This document shows, piece after piece, positions 34,683 through 44,564 of a DNA stretch of 64,000 bases. Both the position numbers and the translations under genes were made by a program. This DNA comes from a marine gamma proteobacterium HTCC2148 (lineage in GTDB: Bacteria; Pseudomonadota; Gammaproteobacteria; Pseudomonadales; Halieaceae). The DNA lies in the NCBI GenBank assembly GCA_000156295.1, contig DS999229.1, forward strand, positions 41,509-105,508. Direction: 5' to 3'. Below the pieces are notes generated by a model that was not told the origin of the DNA, did not search any database, and saw only the letters and a program-made list of their open reading frames with translations. Every line of letters begins with the position of its first letter. The stretch's first letter is position 1.

Positions 34683-35687
34683 ATGAAGACATTGAATATA
34701 GCGGTTTTAGGCGGCGGCTCCTGGGGCACAACGGTTGCCTCACTGGTGGCGCGTAATACCGACGTCACGCTTTGGGCACGTAACCCGGATACAGTCAACG
34801 AAATCAACGCCAAACACAGTAACGAAAAGTACCTGCCCGGGGCCAAACTGCCAGATCGCCTTCGCGCGACCAGTGATGTAGGCGAAGCTATTCGCGATGC
34901 AGACGTGGTGGTAATGGGTATTCCTTCGCAAAATTTCCGAGCGGTGCTGCAAGATGTGAAACAGCATATCCGAGCCTGGGTACCGGTCATCAGCCTGACC
35001 AAGGGCCTGGAACTTAAAACCCGGATGCGAATGACTGAAATCATTCAGGAAGTCCTGCCCGGACATCCGGTGGGTGTGCTTACCGGGCCTAACCTGGCGA
35101 GGGAAATTATGGCTGGCCAGGCCGCTGCCGGCGTCATCGCTATGGAAGATGAAATCATTGTTCAGGAACTGCAAAACGTATTCAAAAGTGGTTTGTTTCG
35201 CGTCTATACTAACACTGACGTGGTTGGCTGCGAGCTGGGGGGCGTACTAAAAAATATTATCGCAATTGCCGTGGGCATGGGCGATGGACAGGGCGCAGGG
35301 GACAACACCAGGGCAGCACTCATTACCCGGGGCCTGGCAGAGGTAACTCGCCTTGGTGTGGCAATGGGGGGCCGTCCCGAAACATTTTCAGGGCTCGCTG
35401 GCATGGGCGATATGATCGCAACCTGTACCAGCCCCCAAAGCCGCAACCGCCATGTGGGCATTGAATTAGGCAAAGGCCGCAACATGGAAGAAATCATCGA
35501 AAAGATGACCATGGTCGCTGAGGGCGCTAAAAGCGCACCAGCCGTCATGGCCCTGGCCCAAGAGTACGATGTTGAAATGCCCATCGCGTCGGATGTATCG
35601 CGCGTTTTAGCGGGAGACGCTACTGCCAGCAGAGCATTCCGTGGGCTGCTGCGAGTCATGGCCGGAGCAGAATCAGAGCCTGGCTGA
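34683..35687 (+). CDS. gpsA: Glycerol-3-phosphate dehydrogenase [NAD(P)+]
   Basis: GpsA reduces dihydroxyacetone phosphate to sn-glycerol 3-phosphate for phospholipid synthesis in the cytoplasm. The 334-residue chain starts with NIAVLGGGSWGTTVASLVAR, the dinucleotide-binding loop. VISLTKGLE, TGPNLAREI, GVLKNIIAIAVGMGDG and AGMGDMIATC follow, all standard. AGGGAAAG precedes the ATG. As the last gene of the operon it supplies the acceptor used by the PlsB-like enzyme immediately upstream. Confidence 0.97.
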   Translation: MKTLNIAVLGGGSWGTTVASLVARNTDVTLWARNPDTVNEINAKHSNEKYLPGAKLPDRLRATSDVGEAIRDADVVVMGIPSQNFRAVLQDVKQHIRAWVPVISLTKGLELKTRMRMTEIIQEVLPGHPVGVLTGPNLAREIMAGQAAAGVIAMEDEIIVQELQNVFKSGLFRVYTNTDVVGCELGGVLKNIIAIAVGMGDGQGAGDNTRAALITRGLAEVTRLGVAMGGRPETFSGLAGMGDMIATCTSPQSRNRHVGIELGKGRNMEEIIEKMTMVAEGAKSAPAVMALAQEYDVEMPIASDVSRVLAGDATASRAFRGLLRVMAGAESEPG

Positions 35688-35778
35688 ATCTGGCGATTCT
35701 TGCCCCGCTGAGGCAGAATAGACAGTAGTGCCAGACTCGCAGGGGCGATGAAGGCTATAAAAACTGAGACTACAGACC

Positions 35779-36615
35779 ATGGGCATAGCAAAGACTTTCT
35801 TTGTCGCGGCGACTTTCGCCGTAGCGGCAAGTAGTGTCATCGCGGGCACTTCCAAATTCACCGATCTTCCGGGAAACCCAGATCTGAAGTCGGCGTCAGC
35901 GATCGTGCTGGATGAGTCCGGCAACCTGATTTACGGCAAGGATGTGGATACCGTGCGTCCAATCGCCTCGATCACCAAATTGATGACTGCAATGGTGGTG
36001 CTAGATTCAGGCATTGGACTGGACGAGAAGGTGACCATCACCAAGGAAGACCGGGACCTTGTCCGCCTTACCGGCTCGCGTCTGGAATATGGAGCAACGC
36101 TATCTCGCAGGGAAATGATCCTGCTTGCGCTTATGTCTTCGGAAAACCGTGCTGCTACCGCACTGGGCCGAACTTACCCCGGCGGCATGGAAAACTTTCT
36201 GGCTCACATGAATCGTAAAGCGCGAGCACTGGGCATGACAAACTCCCACTTCGCAGACCCAGCCGGGCTAAAGAAAGAAAATGTTTCCACTGCTGCAGAC
36301 CTGGCAAAGATGGTAACAGCGGCTGAGGAATATGCGCTGATTACCGAGGCTACAACCACCAGAAGAAAAGACGTTTATCCGTATAAAGGCCGCGGCAACC
36401 TGACCTATGGCAACACCAACCGCTTGTTAAAGAACGCCAGCTGGGATATCGAACTTAGTAAGACCGGTTATATTAACGAGGCTGGCCGATGCCTGGTCAT
36501 GCAGGCAAATATCGAAGGAGAGGATGTATCGATTGTGCTGCTCAATTCCTTTGGCAAACTGACCCCCTACGGCGACTCTAACCGCCTGCGCAAATGGATG
36601 CTGGCAAACAGCTAA
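35779..36615 (+). CDS. pbpG: D-alanyl-D-alanine endopeptidase (PBP7/8 type)
   Basis: A low-molecular-mass penicillin-binding protein (peptidase S11) that cuts D-Ala-meso-DAP cross-links in periplasmic murein. Its 278 residues start with a signal peptide (about 1-22). The three active-site motifs are SITK (64-67), SEN (121-123) and KTG (228-230). There is no C-terminal amphipathic anchor domain, which fits PBP7 rather than DacA. The upstream gap from gpsA is 91 bp with no strong terminator. The ribosome site is weak. Endopeptidase versus carboxypeptidase is inferred from size. Confidence 0.9.
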   Translation: MGIAKTFFVAATFAVAASSVIAGTSKFTDLPGNPDLKSASAIVLDESGNLIYGKDVDTVRPIASITKLMTAMVVLDSGIGLDEKVTITKEDRDLVRLTGSRLEYGATLSRREMILLALMSSENRAATALGRTYPGGMENFLAHMNRKARALGMTNSHFADPAGLKKENVSTAADLAKMVTAAEEYALITEATTTRRKDVYPYKGRGNLTYGNTNRLLKNASWDIELSKTGYINEAGRCLVMQANIEGEDVSIVLLNSFGKLTPYGDSNRLRKWMLANS

Positions 36616-36639
36616 TCACACACATTGAGCCAGAATGAC

Positions 36640-37347
36640 ATGCCCTATTTTCGACTAACTATCAATTTGATGATCCTGGCACTTGCCGGGCAAGCCCAGG
36701 CAGAGACCGCCAATCAGGAAGAATTTCCGCCGCTGGTGCAAGCTTTTTTCGGTAGCCTGATGCTTGAAGACCAAAGTGGCGACTGGAAAGATATCAATGG
36801 TGAAGACGTTGACGTGAGCTTTCCATCCTCCTTGCCCAGCGGCGGCATCGAAGCCGAGTACACCTATCACGTAGGCGACCTTTTTAAGTGGGGATTTAAT
36901 TCCGGCGGAAGCATTGGCTGGAAGAACAGCGACACCCGGATATCAGGGACCATAGGCGGTGATGGCGCGAATATCCGCTTCGAGTTAGATAACTCGCTGT
37001 TCCTGGGAGAGTTACACCTTGGGGGATTCGTTCGCGGCTACATAGGCCCCAACGTGTCGCTCTATGCAGCCGCGGGTCCTATGATCATGTACGGGCAGCA
37101 CCGGGTAGAGAAGGAAGAGCTCATGAGTGCCTCAGGCAAGAATGAAATAGCTATCGAGGACGACAAGGCATCCAGCTTTGCACTCGGGCTTTATGGGCGA
37201 ACGGGCATCGACTACCAATACAACAGCGGGCAGCATGTTGGATTCAGTGTGCGCTACATGGCGGCAGAAATGGATTTTGACGATACAGTCGGCGGTCTGG
37301 ATATCCGTGGGCCACAGTTTGTACTCACCTACACTCAAATGCTGTAA
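36640..37347 (+). CDS. Predicted outer-membrane beta-barrel protein, unknown
   Basis: About 235 residues with a signal peptide (MPYFRLTINLMILALAGQAQA) and a mature part of alternating aromatic/Gly strands: GGFVRGYIGPNVSLYAAAGP, YGRTGIDYQYNSGQHVGFSV and the final FVLTYTQML. A barrel in the outer membrane is likely. I use ATG 36640; a TTG at 36625 would add five residues. It is 24 bp after pbpG and 22 bp before the TAXI-like lipoprotein, so the three may be one transcript. I do not recognise the family. Confidence 0.7.
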   Translation: MPYFRLTINLMILALAGQAQAETANQEEFPPLVQAFFGSLMLEDQSGDWKDINGEDVDVSFPSSLPSGGIEAEYTYHVGDLFKWGFNSGGSIGWKNSDTRISGTIGGDGANIRFELDNSLFLGELHLGGFVRGYIGPNVSLYAAAGPMIMYGQHRVEKEELMSASGKNEIAIEDDKASSFALGLYGRTGIDYQYNSGQHVGFSVRYMAAEMDFDDTVGGLDIRGPQFVLTYTQML

Positions 37348-37369
37348 CGCACGAACCCATACTTCAACG

Positions 37370-38626
37370 ATGAAAAGTACGCGCTACCCAAGGCTACAGA
37401 ATTTCCTACTGGGGCCCCCTGGACTGTTGCTGGCAATCAGCCTGGTTGTTACGGCCTGCGGCTACCCCGGCTCCACCCTGCGAATGATGATCACCGATTA
37501 CCGGCAGTTTGAGCCAGAAGCCCTGCAGCTGGTTATCGAGGAACAATCTTCCATTCGTTTTGAACTGGCCGAAGTGCCACTGGAGAGAAGACCGCTAGGA
37601 GCATTATTAGCCGATGAGGCCGACCTTGCTCTGATTGAAAACAATGTCGCCTTTGCCCGGGGAATTCGCGCAATATTACCCGTGTTTGAAAGTGTGCTCC
37701 ACTTGGCCGGTCGCGATGCCTATTTTTCGGAAAACCTTCGAAGAACGCTAAGCGGCGCCAATTTCTACATCGCCAACCGCTCTTCTGCCGGTGAAACCTT
37801 TGTGAAGCTGGTTATGCATAGAGAAGGCTATACCCAGGATCAGTATAGAATCAGCTCGGCATTTGAGGACGGAGTCACCGACTTCATAATTTATTTTGGC
37901 CCGATTAATCCCAACAACACCAGCTGGTTGCGCGATGGCTTTTCGCTCATGTCACTGGACGATCAACTCAATCCCAGGCGTAAATTCTATGAGGAAGGCA
38001 TTGGTTATAGTGCGCCTGGAATGAAACCCATCATGATTCCGGCACTTACCTACGACTCGCCAGGCAACGAAGAAGCCCTGCTCACCGTTGCCGTAGACAC
38101 TTTGCTAGTCACACGCAAAGAGGTGTCAGAATCTGCAATTTACGAATTAACCAAAACATTTTTAGAGCAGAAGCCCCGACTCACGGCAATTGCGCCACAT
38201 CTTTTTTCGGGGATCAACGAGTCTTTTGATCCACTCGACCTAAATTTTCCCTTACACCCAGGAGCGCGCAGCTATCTGGAACGTGATGACCCAAGTTTCA
38301 TAGAACGCTACGCCGAAACCATCAATATGTTGGTTTATATTATGTTTCTGCTGATCTCCACTTTCCTGGCCTTTGCTCGCTGGAGAGATCAAAAGAAAAA
38401 AGACCGCGTAGACATTTTTTACAAGCGAGTGTTCGAGATAAGGGATGGCGGCAGCCATCTCGAAGCAGAGCAACGGTTAAGCGCTCTCTACGACATTGAA
38501 CGAGAGGCCTTTGAATCATTGATCGAGGAAAAACTCTCAGCCAACGAGAGTTTCAGGATATTGACTGACTTGTTTGCAGTAACAAAAGAAGAAATTCGAA
38601 ATGAGCGAGATCAGGTGGCATCTTAA
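37370..38626 (+). CDS. TAXI-type solute-binding lipoprotein with C-terminal membrane segment
   Basis: The start has a hydrophobic run ending VVTAC-GYPGS, a lipobox with Cys30. The next about 290 residues resemble TAXI-family TRAP solute-binding proteins: ADLALIENNVAFARGIRAILP, SSAGETF, VDTLLVTRKEVSE. Near residue 320 comes a membrane segment (TINMLVYIMFLLISTFLAF) and then about 70 charged residues, probably cytoplasmic. No TRAP permease gene lies next to it. The protein could therefore sense rather than transport, signalling through the membrane; this is inferred. ATG 37370 is chosen so that the signal is N-terminal. Length 418. Confidence 0.75.
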   Translation: MKSTRYPRLQNFLLGPPGLLLAISLVVTACGYPGSTLRMMITDYRQFEPEALQLVIEEQSSIRFELAEVPLERRPLGALLADEADLALIENNVAFARGIRAILPVFESVLHLAGRDAYFSENLRRTLSGANFYIANRSSAGETFVKLVMHREGYTQDQYRISSAFEDGVTDFIIYFGPINPNNTSWLRDGFSLMSLDDQLNPRRKFYEEGIGYSAPGMKPIMIPALTYDSPGNEEALLTVAVDTLLVTRKEVSESAIYELTKTFLEQKPRLTAIAPHLFSGINESFDPLDLNFPLHPGARSYLERDDPSFIERYAETINMLVYIMFLLISTFLAFARWRDQKKKDRVDIFYKRVFEIRDGGSHLEAEQRLSALYDIEREAFESLIEEKLSANESFRILTDLFAVTKEEIRNERDQVAS

Positions 38627-38634
38627 GAAACTGT

Positions 38635-38660
38635 AAAAAGGAGGCCAGGCAATGCCCCCT
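38635..38660 (-). terminator. Intrinsic terminator after the beta-barrel gene
   Basis: On the minus strand AGGGGGC pairs with GCCTCCT (one G-T wobble) around ATTGCCTG, followed by five T (TTTTTA). It lies seven bases downstream of the minus-strand outer-membrane protein gene. Confidence 0.7.
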
Positions 38661-38666
38661 GATTGA

Positions 38667-39461
38667 CTAGAGATGGAAATTCAAACCCAGCACTGGACCC
38701 TGCTGGTCGCCATCAAAGGCATATCCGTCAAGGCCGTTTTTCCCGTTATCAAAATCTGTTTGCAGATAGCGGTATCCAAAGAAAAAAGAACCCCAGCCTT
38801 GGAATTGATAGTTGAGCAGCCCAATTGCGTGCACTGAAGAATTATCACTATCTCCATAGCCGTAATCGCCACGGAAACGCCAACTCCAGCGGTCAGTCAC
38901 GGCCAACACATAACGCAAACCAGCTACGCCCTGCCACCAGTCATCCCCAGCGGAACTCCGCAAAGGCCGTGGGGTAATATTTGAGCCGATTTCGCTCGTA
39001 ATTTTTACGTCCATATCCTGATCGGCATAGCGAACCGCGCCAAGCAGCTCCCAGGTTGAAGAGCCTGAGTTAGCAAAGGTCCATAGCGCGCCAGCTTCCC
39101 ACATGGTATCTCTAAATTTCACTTCTCCCAGAAGCTCGACAGGCCCTGCCGTTAGTGTCGTAGTTGGATTCAGCTTGGCATAGTTGTACTCACCGTAAAG
39201 CGTCAGGTCGCCTTTTTTCGCCTCTAAATGTATGGCAAAGGCACCGTCAAGATTGTCCAGAATGTCGTCTTTAAAATCGAGATCAAGCGGCGCAGCCGAT
39301 CCGCCAATCGCAGCAAATCCCTCGATATTCTTGGCCCACAGGTACATTGGAGCCACTGAAAAATCCCATTCTTCCTCTTCAGCGAACGCTGTTGATACAC
39401 AGCTCGCTGACACCATCAGCGACGCCAGGCCAATAGCGCGAATTTTTAGATAATTACTCAC
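38667..39461 (-). CDS. Predicted outer-membrane protein, unknown
   Basis: A 264-residue exported protein: signal peptide ending STAFA-EEEE, then repeated amphipathic strands (APMYLWAKNIEGF, LEAKKGDLTLYGEYNYA, WSWRFRGDYGYGDSDN, WGSFFFGYRYLQTDF) and a terminal FHL. This is typical of small barrels whose last residue is aromatic or hydrophobic. I start it at GTG 39461, seven bases after AAGGAG; an ATG at 39512 would place 17 odd residues before the signal. A terminator follows it. It is divergent from the large AsmA-like gene. Function unknown. Confidence 0.75.
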   Translation of the reverse strand: MSNYLKIRAIGLASLMVSASCVSTAFAEEEEWDFSVAPMYLWAKNIEGFAAIGGSAAPLDLDFKDDILDNLDGAFAIHLEAKKGDLTLYGEYNYAKLNPTTTLTAGPVELLGEVKFRDTMWEAGALWTFANSGSSTWELLGAVRYADQDMDVKITSEIGSNITPRPLRSSAGDDWWQGVAGLRYVLAVTDRWSWRFRGDYGYGDSDNSSVHAIGLLNYQFQGWGSFFFGYRYLQTDFDNGKNGLDGYAFDGDQQGPVLGLNFHL

Positions 39462-39654
39462 AAACTGCTCCTTAAAAAAATAAATGCCAACACCTCGCCA
39501 ATAGAGAAACATTGATATTCACCTTTAGCTAATGCGGCTGAGACGAGGACAGTAGCGTAAACATTGAAAGACAGCAACACGTCAAAAAATAGGTTTTTAT
39601 CGCTATATTAGGCCCTTCTGCGGGACTCATTGCGGTCATGCAGAGTATACTTTC

Positions 39655-42600
39655 ATGACAATGACGCCTTTTAAGCTACTCGCCAAGTACCTATTGCTTA
39701 CCTCCGGTTTGCTGTTGCTAATCATCATACTGGCAATTGCTGGCACAGTTGGCTGGCTAAAATACGATAACGACAATGCCAAATGGGCGCTGGAAGAAGT
39801 CGTCTCCCGGTTGCTACAGCGAGAACTGGAAATCGAAAAAATTCATGAACTTCAGGTAGGTCAAAACGTTTTCCTGCTGGCCAGTAATGTAAGGCTTGCT
39901 AATCCGGCCTGGGCTCCTAAAGCACCGTTCGCGCACAGCGACAGGCTATTACTTGAAATCAATGTCCCCTCGCTGTGGCGAAAAGGCCCCATCGTCATCC
40001 ACCGGGTTGAGTTGACTAACGCTGAACTCAATCTGCTATCACACAGTGACCACGCACCCACATGGAGCTTTTGGCCAGAAGAGGATAGTCTGGCTGACGA
40101 TCCAGTTGAAGACAGTTCATTCCCCATCGTAATCAATGATGGCAGGTTAAGCACTGCAGTGGTGCGTTTCCAGGACGACGATCAGGACATTAACATCGAA
40201 GTTGAATCGCTGCTCATCGACCAGGAAGTAGAAGGTGGTCTCATTGGGCTTCAATTGGCAGCGACAGCCAATGGTTACCCGGTGAGCGCTCTCGGTCGTG
40301 TGGGACCGCCAAAGGCATTGGTCACTGGGCGCAACATTGAGATGAACCTTGCCGCGAAGGTCGAAAAACTGGAGTTAACTGCCAGTGGCAAAGCCCTGGA
40401 CCTGGCAAATGCAAAAGGCCTGGCAATGGAGATCAGTGCCAGAGCACCCCGCAGCCGAGTACTGCTGGATATGCTTGGAATGCCTGAAGTCCGGGATGGT
40501 CCTTTTCAATTGCAGGCAAGCCTCAAGCCCAAGGACGGAAATTTCAGCGTTAGTGCTATTGGCAAGCTCGGCGAATTTGATCTGAGTATCGAGGGTACCT
40601 CCAGAGATCCGTTGGCGCTGGACGGCATAGATGCAGAACTATCAGTAGATGGCCCTTCACTCGCAGAGGCCGGTGCGATGTTCGATGTCCAGGGCCTGGC
40701 CGCTGTGCCCTACTCCATAAAAAGTCACGTGCGCCGGAATGGGATGCTGTTTCAAATAGTCAGCGGCAGCGCTTTAGTCAGCGACAATCAGCTGCAGCTG
40801 TCAGGCCAATTACCCAAGTTTCCTGACACCGATGACTGGCAGTTCTACCTGGATGGCAAGAACCTCAATCTCGCTCTTCTCGCGCCTACGTTGGGCGTTC
40901 AGGGTATACCGGATAGCCGATATACACTGAACGGCCAACTCATGAGTTCTCGGGAAGGGACTGAACTGCTCAACGTCAACTTGATTGGAGAAAAGAGCCG
41001 CTTGAAGATAGATGGCACTTTAGGGGAAGCGCCGCGCTATCATGGGACACGAATTAACACTGAACTGAAAGGAGATCGCATCGCCGACCTGGCCCCATGG
41101 ATAGGGCTTGAGGTAGTGCCGAGCGAAGCGTTCGAGATGAGCGCAGATTTTGAGTACAACCCGGAAGGTTGGAAGCTGTTGAACGGAGAATTTAGTTCCG
41201 CCAGCCTGACTCTTGGCCTCAAGGGGAAAATAAATCGACTCGTCAGTGCAAGCCATCTCGATGCGCAGTTAGATATTTTCAGTCAAGACCCCGGCACAAC
41301 TTTGTCTGCCTATGGTGTAAATACTGAGCTCATGCCGCCACTGCCTTTGCGGTTTTCCGCAAGAATCAGCGGCAGCCCTGAATCGATAAATCTTGGTTCA
41401 GGGAAATTTACCCTTGGAGATCACAGTGGCACTTTACTCGGGACATTGGGTAATCTGCAGAAATTTGACCAGATGCAGCTTACCGTTAGCGTGGCGGGTC
41501 CAGCGTTACAGGAACTGATTCCAAACGACTTGTCTTTCCTACAATCGCGACTTACGTACCAGCTGGATAGCAAACTGCTGATTAAGTCTTCAGGTCTGGA
41601 AGCCAGCAAGCTTCAGCTTGACTTGCCGAAGCAGCTACTAAAAATCGAAGGAATGGCCGTCGTTGACTGGGCGTCCAAAACCAGATTGCAAGCAGAGTTT
41701 TCAGCAGTAGGCCAAAGTATTCATCAAATAAGCGCAGCGCTCGGCAGGGAGCCGCAGACTAGCGATATGTCTGTACGGCTGAGTTCTGTTCTTCAGGCAG
41801 CCGATAGCGATATCTTGCTGAAGTCTATTGATTTAGCCATAGGCGCAAGCGACCTCACCGGCGAATTGAAATTAACACCCGGGGCTGTCACTGCGGTAAA
41901 TGCCAAACTACATTCTAAAAATATTGATCTGCGCTTTATTTCACCAGACTTTGGGGAGATAGAAGAGGAGAGGCAGAAAAAGGCGAAGGCAGGGGAATCT
42001 TTTGACATCGACGATTTTACCGATCAACTTACAAAATCTGAGCTGCGCGAACGGTTGATTCCCGACACACAGATAAAAGCAGACATACTTCATCAATTCA
42101 AAGGTAGCGTCGACTACGCAGTGGATAAAATCTACCTGAACGACGAAGGCAACAATGCTGTTGAATTGAAGCTCAGACTTAATAATGGAAAGCTTTCGAG
42201 TCAGTCCCTTGTCTGGGACGGCGACGAGTCCTCCGGTAGTGCCCAATTTGAGATTGAGGCGTTGGACGATGCCTTAACAGTGAGCGTTAATACTCAGGGC
42301 GAGAGATTGCCATTTTTATGGTTATTAATAGGCGATCCCAGTGGTGAGCAAGAATCTATTTTTCGGGCCCAATTCAATACTAGCGGGAAAGACCTCCGGG
42401 AATTAGCGATCAACTTCAACGGTGCTTTGATGTTTCGTGATGAGGGAGGCCGGCTGGACAATAATGATCTTGACTTACTGATGGGCGACCTGCTCGGAGA
42501 AATATTTGATCGACTAAACCCAACCACTAAAGTGAGGCCCTACAGCAACGTTGATTGCAATGCCGGTGCTATCAGCGCTCGTGATGGCGTCCTTGAGATA

Positions 42601-42981
42601 ATACCAGGGTTTATTCTGCGCTCCGAGAAACTGGACTATGTAGCCGCGGGTGGCATTAACCTTAGAGATGAATCGATTAATCTCGCCTTTAGTACACGTT
42701 CTCGCAAGGGCTTGGGGATTAGCGCGGGACGCGCGCTGACCAATTACATTAAGCTGGGTGGCACACTGGCTAATCCTCGCTTAGTGCTGGATGCGAAAAG
42801 CGCAGCAGTATCCAGTGGTGCAGCCTTTGCGACGGCAGGTTGGTCGATCCTGGCTGAAAGTATGTGGGATCGCTGGGTGCTCACGTCGGGCGACCAGTGC
42901 AGACGCCTGATAAAAAATGCCCGCAACGACAAGACTCGACCCTACGAAGCCCTCTGGCGTCCTGCCGATCGCACCAACTAA
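39655..42981 (+). CDS. Large AsmA-like / TamB-YhdP clan envelope protein
   Basis: A 1108-residue protein with one N-terminal membrane helix (about 12-35). About 1000 residues of beta-rich repeats follow with many LSGQLP, VSGSAL and LEINVPSL strands. The C-terminal SRKGLGISAGRALTNYIKLGGTLANPRLVLD is the AsmA_2-like closing motif. Such proteins span the periplasm and are implicated in moving phospholipid to the outer membrane. The window thus has two AsmA-type genes (the other at 3597). It is not in an operon; the upstream 193 bp are AT-rich and hold the divergent promoters. Confidence 0.82.
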   Translation: MTMTPFKLLAKYLLLTSGLLLLIIILAIAGTVGWLKYDNDNAKWALEEVVSRLLQRELEIEKIHELQVGQNVFLLASNVRLANPAWAPKAPFAHSDRLLLEINVPSLWRKGPIVIHRVELTNAELNLLSHSDHAPTWSFWPEEDSLADDPVEDSSFPIVINDGRLSTAVVRFQDDDQDINIEVESLLIDQEVEGGLIGLQLAATANGYPVSALGRVGPPKALVTGRNIEMNLAAKVEKLELTASGKALDLANAKGLAMEISARAPRSRVLLDMLGMPEVRDGPFQLQASLKPKDGNFSVSAIGKLGEFDLSIEGTSRDPLALDGIDAELSVDGPSLAEAGAMFDVQGLAAVPYSIKSHVRRNGMLFQIVSGSALVSDNQLQLSGQLPKFPDTDDWQFYLDGKNLNLALLAPTLGVQGIPDSRYTLNGQLMSSREGTELLNVNLIGEKSRLKIDGTLGEAPRYHGTRINTELKGDRIADLAPWIGLEVVPSEAFEMSADFEYNPEGWKLLNGEFSSASLTLGLKGKINRLVSASHLDAQLDIFSQDPGTTLSAYGVNTELMPPLPLRFSARISGSPESINLGSGKFTLGDHSGTLLGTLGNLQKFDQMQLTVSVAGPALQELIPNDLSFLQSRLTYQLDSKLLIKSSGLEASKLQLDLPKQLLKIEGMAVVDWASKTRLQAEFSAVGQSIHQISAALGREPQTSDMSVRLSSVLQAADSDILLKSIDLAIGASDLTGELKLTPGAVTAVNAKLHSKNIDLRFISPDFGEIEEERQKKAKAGESFDIDDFTDQLTKSELRERLIPDTQIKADILHQFKGSVDYAVDKIYLNDEGNNAVELKLRLNNGKLSSQSLVWDGDESSGSAQFEIEALDDALTVSVNTQGERLPFLWLLIGDPSGEQESIFRAQFNTSGKDLRELAINFNGALMFRDEGGRLDNNDLDLLMGDLLGEIFDRLNPTTKVRPYSNVDCNAGAISARDGVLEIIPGFILRSEKLDYVAAGGINLRDESINLAFSTRSRKGLGISAGRALTNYIKLGGTLANPRLVLDAKSAAVSSGAAFATAGWSILAESMWDRWVLTSGDQCRRLIKNARNDKTRPYEALWRPADRTN

Positions 42982-43076
42982 CATCTATCCGACAAACAAC
43001 GAGGTCACGCTGGGCATGCTCCTTGCTGACTGCGCCACCAATCGATTTATAGTGGGGGTAGCGACGAAGATTTGTA

Positions 43077-44069
43077 TTACGGCGCTGTGAGATACCCCAA
43101 CCATGCGTTAATGCGGATAGCGACCTTGCTGATCACGTGAACCGGTTTACCTTTGGCAGTATAAATCGCTATGGAACCCCCCGCCCCTTGGGGCAAGTTC
43201 CTGGCGAATTCCTCATCGTCCAATTGCGACACCACAGCCCAGCGATCTGTTACTCGCGCTCCGCTCAGAGACGGCAGCTGATTACTCGCGGTGAGCTGCG
43301 ATTGGGCGCCAGCCGAAACTATTCTCAAAATTTTTCCCGAGAAAGTTTGGCCGGGAACACTAGTGAAGACTAAATCTACAGCATCCCCTACCGCCACATG
43401 GCGTGCGGCACTCTGGCTTAAGCTGGAAAGAATGAGATTGCTCTCACTGGAAACAAAGGCCATGGGAGATGCAAGCGGAACGGTGGTTACTACCGCTCCT
43501 GGACGCAGCTGTAAATTGACAACATAGCCCTCATAGGGCGCGACAACAGTGCTTTTTTTCAACTGCCACCTGGCGTCGTCCAATTGCGCTTCAGATGAGT
43601 CAATTGCCGCCTGCGCGGCATCGCGATTGGCTGTCCAGGTATCCATATCAATTTGCGCTGCAGACTGCATTTTAAGCAATTTCGACGCCCGCTCCATATT
43701 AACCTCTGCCAGGCGTAATTCCGCCTCATATCGCCTCACCTGCCCTTCAATCTGCCTAATGCTGATCTCAAAAGGTTCGGGGTCGATTTGAAACAGAGTT
43801 TCGCCGGCAGCCACCATTTGTAGTGGCTCAATAGGGACTGAAACAACCTCACCGCGCACTTTCGGCACGATCGGCAGGATATAGCGGAACATCCGAGCAT
43901 CCCCACTCATTGGCGAGAAGGTATACCACATGAAAATAATAGCGCCGATCATCGCCACACCAACTCCCGCAAAGGAGCAAATGTTACCGACGGTTTTCTT
44001 GAGCAGCCCGAATTTGTTGAAAATCAGGAAATAAAGCAGACCATAGCAAATTGAGATAAAGGCAATCAT
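43077..44069 (-). CDS. yibH: HlyD/EmrA-type membrane fusion protein (YibH-like)
   Basis: A 330-residue inner-membrane-anchored adaptor with an N-terminal helix (roughly residues 1-55, two hydrophobic stretches). It has a biotinyl-lipoyl-like half ([23 protein letters not shown]), a coiled coil ([25 protein letters not shown]) and the second half [20 protein letters not shown]. The ATG overlaps the DUF3302 gene's stop (ATGA) after AGGGAGG, so both are coupled. E. coli yibI-yibH has the same order. No outer-membrane channel or pump gene is adjacent; its partner is unknown. Confidence 0.85.
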   Translation of the reverse strand: MIAFISICYGLLYFLIFNKFGLLKKTVGNICSFAGVGVAMIGAIIFMWYTFSPMSGDARMFRYILPIVPKVRGEVVSVPIEPLQMVAAGETLFQIDPEPFEISIRQIEGQVRRYEAELRLAEVNMERASKLLKMQSAAQIDMDTWTANRDAAQAAIDSSEAQLDDARWQLKKSTVVAPYEGYVVNLQLRPGAVVTTVPLASPMAFVSSESNLILSSLSQSAARHVAVGDAVDLVFTSVPGQTFSGKILRIVSAGAQSQLTASNQLPSLSGARVTDRWAVVSQLDDEEFARNLPQGAGGSIAIYTAKGKPVHVISKVAIRINAWLGYLTAP

Positions 44070-44350
44070 GCTCCCTCCTCCCTTTGTTGCAGTCGGGCTT
44101 CCAGGTCAGCAACCCTATTTTCTAGGGCCGCGCTGGAAAACACGGGCTTGGTCTTGGCCCATACAAGGGCAACAAGCCATCCCAGCCCAAGAGTAAGCAA
44201 ACCTATCCAGGCGAGCATGCTGATCGCGTCGGCCTGGGGATGCTCCGCAGCGCGCGCGATATTCCCCGGAACATTGCCAATAACCACAATCAACCATACC
44301 CCCACTAAAGCGAGTACCCCCAATACAACGAGCGCGAAGATTTCCAACAT
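44066..44350 (-). CDS. yibI: DUF3302 small membrane protein (YibI-like)
   Basis: A 94-residue protein with two membrane helices ([22 protein letters not shown] and [20 protein letters not shown]) and a charged coiled-coil-like tail ([14 protein letters not shown]). Size and its place directly upstream of an HlyD-type gene match DUF3302/YibI. It presumably assists the adaptor protein in the inner membrane, but this is inferred from conserved pairing only. Confidence 0.8.
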   Translation of the reverse strand: MLEIFALVVLGVLALVGVWLIVVIGNVPGNIARAAEHPQADAISMLAWIGLLTLGLGWLVALVWAKTKPVFSSAALENRVADLEARLQQREEGA

Positions 44351-44564
44351 GCTGTCAATTCTCTATTATGTTTTTGACACAATTGCGACTCGCTAAATAT
44401 AACGTTAGCAACAATCATAGGCAAACTATCATAGTGTCGGCGTGTCCCATGCTAGACTGCTCGAAACACTGTGTCACAGTTTTCTGGGAGGCGTTTCCAT
44501 TACCCACCAGAGATCCGATCACCACCCCGAACTATTAGCCACTCACAAGACAGACAGGAATCCC

